DNA of 64,000 bases, from the NCBI GenBank assembly GCA_902810695.1, contig CADDYV010000010.1:1-64000 (forward strand). The letters are read 5' to 3'. The notes beneath the pieces are model-generated. The model ran no database searches. It saw nothing but the letters and a program-made list of their open reading frames with translations, and was not told the origin of the DNA. Of the stretch, positions 36,501 through 43,591 are shown one piece after another. Each line of letters starts with the position of its first letter. Position 1 is the stretch's first letter. Position numbers and translations under genes: made by a program. The stretch is from Actinomycetota bacterium. Its GTDB lineage: Bacteria; Actinomycetota; Rubrobacteria; Rubrobacterales; Rubrobacteraceae.

Positions 36501-36675
36501 GGTGGAAGCCGGGACGGCCATTGGCGGTCGGCGGACCCTCGTAGAAGACGAACTGCTTGTCTTCTGGCCTGCTCTCGACCGACTTCTTGAACGCCCTGCT
36601 CTTCTCCCAGAACTGCAGAACCTTCTTCTCCAGCTCCGGGAAGCTGACCTGTGGATCTACCCTCTCGAACGCCAC
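33529..36675 (-). CDS. ileS: Isoleucyl-tRNA synthetase (long, Thermus/eukaryote-like type)
   Basis: The 1048-residue class I synthetase attaches isoleucine to tRNA-Ile. GTG 36675 follows GAGGAG. The catalytic signature is YEGPPTANGRPGFHHV (HIGH position near H58-H59, in the G-x-HH form of this subgroup) and KMSKS is at K593-S597. It has the editing CP1 domain (TTTPWTLISNTAVAANP) and a long C-terminal region without the zinc finger of E. coli-type IleRS. This size and motif set correspond to the second IleRS type, which is often insensitive to mupirocin. Expression is controlled by the T-box leader upstream. Confidence 0.97.
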   Translation of the reverse strand: MAFERVDPQVSFPELEKKVLQFWEKSRAFKKSVESRPEDKQFVFYEGPPTANGRPGFHHVPARTFKDLIPRYKTMRGYRVERKGGWDCHGLPVELEVEKELGLTGKPDIEKYGVEEFNRLCRESVFRYVGDWKKMSDRMGYWVDMENPYRTLDNSYIQSVWWALKTLYEQDLLYEGYKVTAHCPRDQTSLSSHEVAQGYKDVIDPSIYVRLPLADDPETSLLIWTTTPWTLISNTAVAANPNVEYATVETNGERLILAAELLDRVLGEGEYKVLETKKGSELEGLKYRRPFDYVPVEETENLFTVVLGDYVTTTEGTGLVHTAPAYGEDDLRTGQRYGLPTIHPVKPDGTFDERVGPFAGQFVKDADAGLVEELREKGLLLRAEEYEHPYPHCWRCGSPLLYYAKQAWYARTTRVLDELLRENEGINWVPEHIKWGRFGDWLKNNIDWALSRERYWGTPLPLWRCAEGHITAVGSTDELEKISLTPVPEDLHRPYIDGVRVRCSECGGEASRVPEVIDAWFDSGSMPFAQWGYPEMGAERFERAFPADYICEGTDQTRGWFYSLLAVSTMLFDQSSYRTCMVLGIILDAEGQKMSKSRGNVVNPWDLFEKQGADALRWTLCTATNPGNARRFSEEQVDDAVRKYLLTLWNTYSFFVTYARIDGFDPKEDYVPPQERSLMDRWALSELQLTTQTVTERLDVYDVTVASRAIQEFVDELSNWYVRRSRRRFWKGEDDADKKAAHSTLYECLVAVAKLTAPFTPFVAEALYQNLVVNVESGAPESVHLADWPEADDALVDRDLSERMDAARRVVALGRAARNAAAIKTRQPLREVVVVPDDADSRFREGVESLKDVVLDELNVKSLRFGETEDVTAYDLKPNLSVVGPKYGRLVPGIRRALEEAPPEVGARAAAGESVTVAVDGEDITLSSDELLVEPTEKPGYALERERDLSVALSTELDRELLDEGLVRELVHKVQNLRREKGFEIEQSISVSLSGSERFRKLLGGRWGKYFKTEVLARTLDFDQDVAGESIEVDGERLRVKIETAGNQ

Positions 36676-36699
36676 GATCTCCTCGCTCTCCTTTATAAA

Positions 36700-37025
36700 C
36701 CTAAGGCTCCCGCTCCAGACGGACGGAGCCATCTCCTAAAACTCCGCCGCAGGAACGGGAGCCTCGCCATGAAAAGCTCTCGCGGTACCATCCTGCTTGC
36801 CCGGAGCCTCACGGCTCCGGACCTCTTCGCGGGTGCGCCTGTGAACACCCTTCCGCTGTAACGGGCGGACCCGGCCAGCCCTACTAACGCCTGGACTACT
36901 TCTTAGCAGCCCTTCGCTTTCGGACGGGCGGCTCGGGGAGGATCTTCGGGCCGCTTCCCGCGCCGGACTCTCACCATCTCCGGCTCGCTCTTACAGGATT
37001 CGGCGACCCTACTCGTTCCCGTTAA
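36700..37025 (-). promoter_or_regulatory. T-box riboswitch leader of ileS
   Basis: The minus-strand transcript contains the T-box AGGATGGTACCGCG (36781-36794). An AUC isoleucine codon (36942-36944) lies in a GAAGATC...CCGAGCCGCC context like that of actinobacterial ileS T-boxes, with a GGTGAGAG motif further 5'. GCAGGA (36791-36796) can pair with TCCTGC (36749-36754) as the antiterminator. Alternatively GGCTCCCGTTCC (36752-36763) pairs over 12 bp with GGAGCGGGAGCC (36705-36716). These two share bases, so they exclude each other. No strong T run follows the second stem, so transcriptional versus translational control is unsettled. Uncharged tRNA-Ile should raise ileS expression. Confidence 0.9.
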
Positions 37026-37122
37026 CGCCTGTATAAAAAGCTTTGTAGCCCCGAAAGGCGGGGATGTCAAGTTAGCTGCTATGAAAGAGAGCGCCGCAGT
37101 AGATTGGATCTTTAAGCTCCTC

Positions 37123-37149
37123 GTAAGGAGTCGGTAAGAACTGCGTAAG
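37123..37149 (+). promoter_or_regulatory. Triple GTAAG direct repeat, 11-bp period
   Basis: GTAAG occurs at 37123, 37134 and 37145, exactly 11 bp apart, 80 bp before the ccdA start. Tandem half-sites one helical turn apart are the usual binding mode of OmpR/PhoB-family regulators, and the operon downstream encodes one (38702-39388). Autoregulation is inferred. Confidence 0.55.
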
Positions 37150-37228
37150 ATTTGTCGCTTAAATTCCGTTTCGGAGTACGATTTCCAGGATTAGGGGAGA
37201 AGATACGTGAGTTGGATAATCGGAAGAT

Positions 37229-37939
37229 ATGGCTGAGCCGACGCTGGCGCTGGCTGCTGTCGCAGGGCTCGCTTCCTTCCTCTCACCCTGTGTGTTGCCG
37301 ATCTTACCGGCCTTCGTGGCGCAGATGGCGGGCAGTGCGCTCGGTTACGCCGGACCGAAACGCGGGGAGCTCTTTCTGGGTGCTGCGCTGTTCGTGGCCG
37401 GTTTCTCGGTGGTGTTCGCCGCTCTGGGCGTCGCTTTGAACGCGGCGCTCGGCGGGCTTGCTGGCGGGGAGGTAACGGTCTGGCTCTCGCGGTTGGCGGG
37501 GGCTGTGATCATAGTGCTCGGTCTGCATCTTACGGGTTTGCTGCACCTTCCGATCCTGGACCGACGGTACAGGCCGGGATCTAAAGTTCCCAGAGTTAGC
37601 CTCAGCCTAAGATTGAACCGTATGGCTCCGATGCTTTTCGGTGCTTCGTTCGCGGTCGGCTGGACTCCGTGCGTCGGTCCCATCCTGGGCAGCACGCTGG
37701 CGCTGGCCGCAGTCCGACCCGCTTCGGCGTTTTTGCTGCTGGTGGCTTATGCGCTGGGGCTTGGGACGCCTTTCTTGCTGGTCGGGCTTTTCCCCGCACA
37801 GGCGTTCGCGTTTCTAAAGAAGCACCGGCGTATGGCGGCGCGCCTGCACGCGGCTTTCGGCGTGATCCTTGTTGTGATGGGCGTCCTCGTCTTTACCGGC
37901 GAGTTGGGCCTGCTCGCCAGCTATTTTCAGTTCTTCTAG
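37229..37939 (+). CDS. ccdA: Cytochrome c biogenesis/thiol-electron transporter CcdA
   Basis: A 236-residue membrane protein with six helices. The first carries the paired-cysteine helix LASFLSPCVLPILPAF, and the fourth carries GWTPCVGPILGS. These two cysteines (in SPCVLP and TPCVGP) pass electrons from cytoplasmic thioredoxin to extracytoplasmic thiol proteins. The neighbouring membrane redoxin is the natural acceptor. It starts the four-gene ccdA-redoxin-regulator-kinase cluster, with gaps of 15 and about 60 bp. Confidence 0.95.
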   Translation: MAEPTLALAAVAGLASFLSPCVLPILPAFVAQMAGSALGYAGPKRGELFLGAALFVAGFSVVFAALGVALNAALGGLAGGEVTVWLSRLAGAVIIVLGLHLTGLLHLPILDRRYRPGSKVPRVSLSLRLNRMAPMLFGASFAVGWTPCVGPILGSTLALAAVRPASAFLLLVAYALGLGTPFLLVGLFPAQAFAFLKKHRRMAARLHAAFGVILVVMGVLVFTGELGLLASYFQFF

Positions 37940-37954
37940 GAGAGGAGATCCGCT

Positions 37955-38638
37955 GTGAGACCGGAAATACCCAGGCCGCTGGTCCTTATCGTTGCTTTGA
38001 TCGCCGTCGTCGGGGCCATTACTCTTATCGAGCTCAGGATCAACGCTACCGGAGCGGGTGATACACGGGCTTCCGCAAAACCCAGGCCCGCCGCGCAACA
38101 CGAACAGACGGGCCATCCGAGTAGAGTCGCCAGGGAAACCTCCAGAACGAAAGCTACGTTCCTACCGGATGAGCTTAACTATCCGCGCCCTGCGGAGATA
38201 ACCAACCCTACCGGATTCATCAACACGAAGAACGTCTCGATACAGAGGCTGGCGGAGGAGCACAAGGTCGTCCTGCTCGACTTCTGGACTTACGATTGCA
38301 TCAACTGCCAGCACACCCAGCCGCACCTCAACGGCTGGTACGAGAAGTATAAAAAAGACGGGCTCGTGATCGTCGGCGTCCACACGCCGGAGTTCGGCTA
38401 CGAGAGCAATTACTCTAACGTCCGGGCGGCTGTGGAGCGGGCAAACATCCGCTACCCGGTCGTTCTGGACAACCACTACGCCACCTGGAACGCCTACGAC
38501 AATCACTACTGGCCCGCGATGTATCTGATAGACGCGAGCGGACACATCCGCTACAAGCACATCGGCGAGGGCGCATACAGGCAGACCGACGCCATGATCC
38601 GCAAGTTGCTTGCGGAGAGAAACAGGAGATATAACTGA
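37955..38638 (+). CDS. Membrane-anchored thioredoxin-like redoxin
   Basis: 227 residues: an N-terminal anchor (VLIVALIAVVGAITLIEL), a linker, then a TlpA/redoxin domain outside the membrane. The active-site motif is WTYDCINCQHT (C115 and C118), a CxxC found in the DipZ/redoxin group, with the cis-proline in HYWPAMYLID. It should receive electrons from the adjacent CcdA and reduce disulfides or haem-binding cysteines in envelope proteins. GTG 37955 follows AGGAGAGG. Confidence 0.92.
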   Translation: MRPEIPRPLVLIVALIAVVGAITLIELRINATGAGDTRASAKPRPAAQHEQTGHPSRVARETSRTKATFLPDELNYPRPAEITNPTGFINTKNVSIQRLAEEHKVVLLDFWTYDCINCQHTQPHLNGWYEKYKKDGLVIVGVHTPEFGYESNYSNVRAAVERANIRYPVVLDNHYATWNAYDNHYWPAMYLIDASGHIRYKHIGEGAYRQTDAMIRKLLAERNRRYN

Positions 38639-38701
38639 TCGGAGTAGAGCGTGGGAGTCCGGAATCCCGCTATAATCGGGAAAACCCAAGGAGCAGCACA
38701 G

Positions 38702-39388
38702 GTGGCGAAGATCCTGGTCGTTGATGATGAGCCCAACATCCGGGAGGTAGTCGGCCTCTACCTGGAGAGAGACGGTCACACCGTCATCTCCGCTTCCAAT
38801 GGCAATGAAGCCTTGAAGCTCTACGAGAGGGTCAGGCCGGATTTGGTGGTGCTGGATCTCATGCTGCCCGGGGTGAGCGGGCTCGAAGTGTGCCGGCGCA
38901 TCCAGGCAGAGCGGAGGGTACCCCTGATCATGCTGACTGCCAGGGGTGAGGAGGAAGACAGAATCATCGGGCTGGGACTCGGAGCCGACGACTACGTGAC
39001 CAAGCCCTTCTCGCCGCGCGAGCTGGCGGCCCGCGTCGAAGCGGTACTCCGGCGGACCAACGAAGCGCAGGCGAGTCCGGTGGTTGGCGGGGCGCTGGTT
39101 TTCGAAGAGTTGCGGATAGATCGCAGCACGCGCGAGGTAACCGTTCACGGTGAGCCGGTAACGCTCACGGCGCGGGAGTTCGATCTGCTCTACCATCTGG
39201 CCTCTCATCCCAGGCGCGTATTTACCAGAGACCAGTTGATGGAGGCGGTCTGGGGATATGCCTTCTCCGCCGATACCAGCACCGTTACCGTCCACATACG
39301 CAGGCTGCGCGAGAAGATAGAGAAGAACTCCACCAAACCGCGCTATCTCCAGACCGTATGGGGCGTTGGCTACCGGTTCGGCGGATGA
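38702..39388 (+). CDS. OmpR/PhoB-family response regulator
   Basis: The 228-residue regulator has a receiver domain (acidic pair D8/D9, phospho-acceptor D52 in VVLDLMLPG, K101 in TKPFS) and a C-terminal winged helix (TAREFDLLYHLASHPRRVFTRDQLMEAVWG, VTVHIRRLREKIE). GTG 38702 follows AAGGAG. Its stop overlaps the kinase start (ATGA). Expected DNA targets are direct repeats at 11-bp spacing, three sets of which I find nearby. Confidence 0.95.
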   Translation: MAKILVVDDEPNIREVVGLYLERDGHTVISASNGNEALKLYERVRPDLVVLDLMLPGVSGLEVCRRIQAERRVPLIMLTARGEEEDRIIGLGLGADDYVTKPFSPRELAARVEAVLRRTNEAQASPVVGGALVFEELRIDRSTREVTVHGEPVTLTAREFDLLYHLASHPRRVFTRDQLMEAVWGYAFSADTSTVTVHIRRLREKIEKNSTKPRYLQTVWGVGYRFGG

Positions 39389-40629
39389 CAAAGCTGGCCT
39401 GGACCACTCTTGCCGCGCTCGTGTTCTTTGCGGGCGCTCTGGCGATCACGCTGGCGTTCGCCGCGACCGTGTTCGGGATACCTCGGGCCGACCTGTCAGG
39501 AGTGGCATTGCTGCTGGTCGGTTCGGGAGGCATCGTCGGGATTGCGGCTCTGATCTTGATGCACCCCGCCGTGCTCGGGCGCATCGGGGGTGTGCGGGGA
39601 CACCTCGTGGGTGTCAGCCTTATCGGAAGCCTGCTCCTGTCAGGAATGGTGCTCGCCGGGTCTTGGGAGATGTTTCTCTCCGAACACGATCTCTCGGTGC
39701 TGCTGACGATGCTGCTCTTTGCGTCGCTTCTGGCGGCTGGGTTTAGCCTGTACGGAGCGGCACCGCTCGCGCGGAGGGTCGAGCAACTGCGGCGCGGGAC
39801 GGCCCGACTCGCCAGCGGAGAATTGCAGACGAAAGTGCCTGTCGAGGGTCACGACGAACTCGCCGGACTTGCCCGAGATTTCAACCGCATGGCGCGAGAT
39901 CTGCAGAGAGCGACGAAGCGCGAGCGGGAGGTAGAAAGTGCCCGGAGAGACCTGATAGCCGCCATCTCCCACGATCTCCGCACGCCACTTGCCTCGGCGC
40001 GCGCTCTGATCGAGGCGATCAGCGATGGCGTTGTTGCGGATCCAGAGTCCAAAGCGCGCTATCTCGAATCGGCGCGTAGAGAGCTCGAAAAGCTCGGCGA
40101 ACTGGTAAACGACCTCTTCGAGCTCGCCCAGCTCGACGCCGGTGTGCTGAGGATGGACCTTGAGGAGACCTCGCTGCGCGATTTGATCTCCGATACATTG
40201 TCCAGCTTTAACCTTCAAGCTGAAGGAAAGGGTGTGCGTCTGATCGGAGAGGTTTCTGAGGATGTGGATCCCGTACTCGCGAACCCATCCAAACTGCAGC
40301 GTGTTCTTTACAATTTGGTTGCCAATGCCCTGCGCCACACGCCGACTGATGGCACCATATTTCTCCGTGCGACCGCCGATGAAGAGGTGGTGCGGGTAGA
40401 GGTATCTGACTCGGGGGAGGGCATAGCTCCCGAGGACCTGCCGCATATCTTCGAACGCTCGTTCCGTGGCGAGAAGTCCAGGACTCGCGCCGGTATGGAG
40501 GACGACTCCAGCGCTGGACTGGGGCTGGCGATAGCCCGCGGCCTGATCGAAGCCCACGGTGGTGAGATCAAGGCCGAGAGCCGCTTAGGTCATGGCTCCA
40601 GTTTTCGCTTCACGCTTCGCCGGGGGTAG
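39385..40629 (+). CDS. Sensor histidine kinase
   Basis: 414 residues. The N-terminal half has four membrane helices (AALVFFAGALAITLAFAATVFG, VALLLVGSGGIVGIAALILM, LVGVSLIGSLLLSGMVLAGSW, VLLTMLLFASLLAAGFSL) with little extracellular sequence, so it probably senses an intramembrane or envelope signal. A HAMP domain, the HisKA box (H196 in ISHDLRTPLAS) and the ATPase domain (NLVANALRHTP, SDSGEGIAPEDLPHIFERSFRG, GLGLAIARGLIEAHGG) follow. It is the cognate partner of the overlapping regulator. Its linkage to ccdA/redoxin suggests thiol-redox or envelope stress as the cue. Confidence 0.95.
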   Translation: MTKLAWTTLAALVFFAGALAITLAFAATVFGIPRADLSGVALLLVGSGGIVGIAALILMHPAVLGRIGGVRGHLVGVSLIGSLLLSGMVLAGSWEMFLSEHDLSVLLTMLLFASLLAAGFSLYGAAPLARRVEQLRRGTARLASGELQTKVPVEGHDELAGLARDFNRMARDLQRATKREREVESARRDLIAAISHDLRTPLASARALIEAISDGVVADPESKARYLESARRELEKLGELVNDLFELAQLDAGVLRMDLEETSLRDLISDTLSSFNLQAEGKGVRLIGEVSEDVDPVLANPSKLQRVLYNLVANALRHTPTDGTIFLRATADEEVVRVEVSDSGEGIAPEDLPHIFERSFRGEKSRTRAGMEDDSSAGLGLAIARGLIEAHGGEIKAESRLGHGSSFRFTLRRG

Positions 40630-40743
40630 CAGTTCAGGATGCGCCATATCGTACAAAGATTTTTGGATTCACTGGAGCTGCTTTCTTACATGATCCAGTT
40701 GCGCTTTGTGAGCGTACTATTTGTCAGAGGAATTTAAGCTCAT

Positions 40744-40760
40744 GTTCATCTTCTGTTCAT
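40744..40760 (+). promoter_or_regulatory. GTTCAT direct repeat, 11-bp period (PHO-box-like)
   Basis: GTTCAT at 40744 and again at 40755, exactly 11 bp apart, 55 bp before the molybdoenzyme start. It closely resembles the Streptomyces PhoP half-site GTTCACC, which is also spaced at 11 bp. Binding by the neighbouring response regulator or by PhoP is inferred. Confidence 0.5.
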
Positions 40761-40814
40761 AAATTAGCTTTAATCTGAAGACGCACAAGATACGAGAAGC
40801 GGAGGTTTAAGGTC

Positions 40815-42491
40815 ATGGGTGCCAGATCGAGGGCGGCAATAGCGGGCGTCGCGGGCGGCGTTGTAACTTTCGGGATCACAGAACTGGTCCACGGTTTATA
40901 CGATCCCGTCCCATCAGTGCTTGTATCGGTTGCCCAGATCATAGCCAGATTGACGCCGGGTGCGCTGGTAACGAAGGGCATCGAGACTCTGGGTACGGCG
41001 GACGTGCCAACCTTGATCACGGTCGCGGTGATCGGAACGCTGGCGATAGCGGCCTTCCTCGCAAACCTGAGCCGCAGTCGTCCGCTTGCTGCCCTGGTAG
41101 GCGTGGCGGGTCTGGGCGCGATCGCACTCTACGCCACCTTCGCCGAACCTTTTACCTCTTCTGTAGCTACAGTCTTGACCATACTCGCGGCTCTGGCCGC
41201 TGGCTGTGTCGTTGCCGTTTTCTTGAGGGGCATTTCCGGTTTGCGAAGTGAGAAAAAGCCTGCATCTTCCACCGAAGGTGGGGATCACAGAGTACCGCAG
41301 ATGCCAGACGTCAGGTACAGAGAGTCGGGGGAGGGAGGGGAGATATCGGTTGGACGCCGCAGTTTCCTCGCGCTCAGTGGCCTCGCGACGCTGGCGGGGC
41401 TTGCTGCCGTGGGTGTGGGGCGCGCCCTGGGAAGCGGGCAAGCGCAGCAAGTGAGCCGGCCCCACAAGCTGAAACTCCCCGGGAAGCCATCCGCCCCAAA
41501 AGGTTCCGGGACTTCCGTCGCAGGCTCTGGGAGCAAAACTGTAACGCACAAGACCTTGCCGCCCCCGCCCAGATCGGCCTCCATAGAAACAAAAGGGATG
41601 CCGGAGTTGATCACACCCGCCAAGAACTTCTATCTCATAGACACCGAACTTTCCTCGCCCCGGCTCGACGCCAAAACCTGGAAGCTTTCGGTCAAGGGAG
41701 CGGTAGATAACCCGTTCGAGATGACCTACAAAGATCTCCTCGGCATGTCCACCATCGAGGCGGACATCACGCTCTCCTGCGTCTCCAACCCGGTTGGCGG
41801 CGGTCTCGTCTCCAATGGCCGCTGGACCGGCGTACTGCTCTCCGATGTTTTAAAAGAAGCCGGGGTAAGCCGCGACAAGATCACCCGCGCCTCCAGACAA
41901 CTCGTGGGCAGGAGCGTGGACGGCTTTACGACGGGCTTCAAGACGGAAATCGCACTCGACGGTCGCAATGCGCTGGTTGCCTTCGGGTTGAACGGGGACC
42001 AGCTTCCCATCATTCACGGCTACCCGGTGAGGCTGGTCGTGCCAGGGCTCTACGGTTACGTCTCGGCTACCAAATGGCTCACTGAGATAGAGCTTACGAA
42101 CTGGAGCTTCGACGCGTACTGGATCCAACGCACCTGGTCCAAGCAAGGCCCCATCAAAACCCAGTCCCGAATAGACACCGTAACAGACGGGGACACACTC
42201 AAGGCGGGCAGGACCCCGATCGGTGGTGTCGCCTGGGCTCCTCACCGGGGTATCTCTAAAGTTGAGGTTTCAACAGATAACGGGTTCACCTGGCACAAAG
42301 CCCGACTCGCCAGACCCCTGAGTATTGATACCTGGCGCCAGTACGTCTACTACTGGGACGCTGAACCCGGCAACTATACACTCAAAGTACGCGCCACCGA
42401 CGGGACCGGCAAAACCCAGACCGCCAGGGAAACCCCACCGCACCCCTCCGGCGCCACCGGCTATGACACGGTAAACGTAACCGTGTCATGA
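40815..42491 (+). CDS. Membrane-bound sulfite-oxidase-like molybdopterin oxidoreductase
   Basis: 558 residues. About five helices in the first 150 residues (AAIAGVAGGVVTFGITEL, LITVAVIGTLAIAAFLANL, LAALVGVAGLGAIALYATF, VATVLTILAALAAGCVVAVFL) precede an internal twin-arginine-like GRRSFLALSGLATLAGLAAVG segment. A sulfite-oxidase-type molybdopterin domain follows, with the Mo-ligand cysteine C322 in TLSCVSNPVGG, and then a C-terminal dimerisation domain (GVAWAPHRGISKVEVSTDNG). This arrangement is known in actinobacterial relatives. The active domain should face outside; the substrate (sulfite or another oxo-acceptor) is not certain. GGAGG lies upstream. Confidence 0.9.
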   Translation: MGARSRAAIAGVAGGVVTFGITELVHGLYDPVPSVLVSVAQIIARLTPGALVTKGIETLGTADVPTLITVAVIGTLAIAAFLANLSRSRPLAALVGVAGLGAIALYATFAEPFTSSVATVLTILAALAAGCVVAVFLRGISGLRSEKKPASSTEGGDHRVPQMPDVRYRESGEGGEISVGRRSFLALSGLATLAGLAAVGVGRALGSGQAQQVSRPHKLKLPGKPSAPKGSGTSVAGSGSKTVTHKTLPPPPRSASIETKGMPELITPAKNFYLIDTELSSPRLDAKTWKLSVKGAVDNPFEMTYKDLLGMSTIEADITLSCVSNPVGGGLVSNGRWTGVLLSDVLKEAGVSRDKITRASRQLVGRSVDGFTTGFKTEIALDGRNALVAFGLNGDQLPIIHGYPVRLVVPGLYGYVSATKWLTEIELTNWSFDAYWIQRTWSKQGPIKTQSRIDTVTDGDTLKAGRTPIGGVAWAPHRGISKVEVSTDNGFTWHKARLARPLSIDTWRQYVYYWDAEPGNYTLKVRATDGTGKTQTARETPPHPSGATGYDTVNVTVS

Positions 42492-42617
42492 GCCACAGAA
42501 CGGAAATAACTCTGAACCAGATTAACCTTAACCGTTTTATAGAGGTTTACTGTGTAAAGTAACCAAAAGGACGTTTTGCTTCTATTAACGTAGGTTACAA
42601 TAACAATATTTAGTTGC

Positions 42618-42655
42618 GTAACAAAACTGTAACATTAATACAAGACGAATGTAAT
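42618..42655 (+). promoter_or_regulatory. GTAAC/GTAAT direct repeats in an 11-bp register
   Basis: GTAAC at 42618 and 42629, and GTAAT at 42651 (two further turns), fall on one 11-bp register. A TATAGT -10-like hexamer follows at 42666. No good -35 is present, as at promoters activated by OmpR/PhoB-type proteins. Confidence 0.5.
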
Positions 42656-42675
42656 ATAAGCCGAGTATAGTGAAT

Positions 42676-42762
42676 ACATCCGAGTTCCGGCCGGTGGGAT
42701 TTACTTCCCCCCTCCAAATCCCGCCGGTCGGGTCGGCATTTCTGGGGACATCTCCTTTTTAC
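42676..42762 (+). ncRNA. Candidate small RNA with a C-rich hairpin loop
   Basis: No coding frame is evident between 42492 and 42810. Downstream of TATAGT (42666-42671) lies a 15-16-bp stem (42687-42702 with 42716-42731, two G-U pairs) enclosing the 13-nt loop ACTTCCCCCCTCC. The loop is complementary to Shine-Dalgarno sequences, a design common in Gram-positive regulatory RNAs. A short GGGG/CTCC stem followed by TTTTT (ending near 42762) could end the transcript. The ends are estimates, and the element could instead be a structured 3' region of the molybdoenzyme mRNA. Confidence 0.45.
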
Positions 42763-42809
42763 CTGCTGCGTGCGCCTATGCGCGAAGGTGTATATAATCG
42801 CGGGCTATC

Positions 42810-43502
42810 TTGAGGGTCGAGGGGATTCACGAGTTCGAGTTCACGCCGGCGGAGGCGAGGCGTTTGCAGGACGAGTTGGCGCCGCGAGTTGAGGCGGGGC
42901 CGGCTCTGGATCTGGATCGGCTGCGGTATGTGGCCGGGGCGGATGTCTCTACGGAGAAGGACATGGCCTACGCTACGGTGGCGGTGTTGAGCTTCCCGGA
43001 GTTGGCGGTGGTGGAGGTTCAGGGCTTCGAGGCTCCGCTCAAGTTTCCCTACGTGCCGGGGCTCCTCGCTTTTCGGGAGATACCTTCCGTCAAGGGAGCC
43101 CTCGAAAAAGTCGAGTCGCCGGTTGATGCCGTAATCTTCGATGCCCAGGGACTCGCCCATCCGAGGCGGATGGGGCTGGCTTCGCATCTCGGGCTTTTTC
43201 TGGATGTGCCGAGCGTCGGGTGCGCCAAGAGCCGGCTTGTCGGGAAACACGAAGAGCCTGGCCCGAGAAAAGGCGACAGCGTGGATCTCATAGACCGGGG
43301 GGAGAGGGTGGGGAAGGTCGTGCGTACCCGTGATGGGGTTTCGCCGGTCTACGTCTCGGTCGGGAACAGGATCAGCCTGGAGAGCGCCGTAGAGCTGGTG
43401 CTCGCCTGTTGCACCAGGTACCGCCTTCCGGAGCCGACGCGGCAGGCGCACAACGCGGCCAACAGGCTTCGCCGCAGGGAAGCCCCCGAAGGCCTCTTTT
43501 GA
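42810..43502 (+). CDS. nfi: Endonuclease V
   Basis: The 230-residue enzyme cleaves DNA (or RNA) near deaminated adenine (inosine). It has the family motifs YVAGADVST (metal-binding Asp), PYVPGLLAFREIP, VIFDAQGLAHPRRMGLASHLG and SVGCAKSRLVG. The start is TTG 42810. A TATAAT box at 42793-42798 sits so close that the leader can be only a few nucleotides long, with no ribosome-binding site visible. The length is normal. Confidence 0.95.
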   Translation: MRVEGIHEFEFTPAEARRLQDELAPRVEAGPALDLDRLRYVAGADVSTEKDMAYATVAVLSFPELAVVEVQGFEAPLKFPYVPGLLAFREIPSVKGALEKVESPVDAVIFDAQGLAHPRRMGLASHLGLFLDVPSVGCAKSRLVGKHEEPGPRKGDSVDLIDRGERVGKVVRTRDGVSPVYVSVGNRISLESAVELVLACCTRYRLPEPTRQAHNAANRLRRREAPEGLF

Positions 43503-43591
43503 GATGGTGCGGGGCGGAAGTGCTAAGCTACGAAGATCAAGTATTCGATAGGGCTGACTCTATGGGGAAGGGTTAGAGAAAGGAGAGGATT

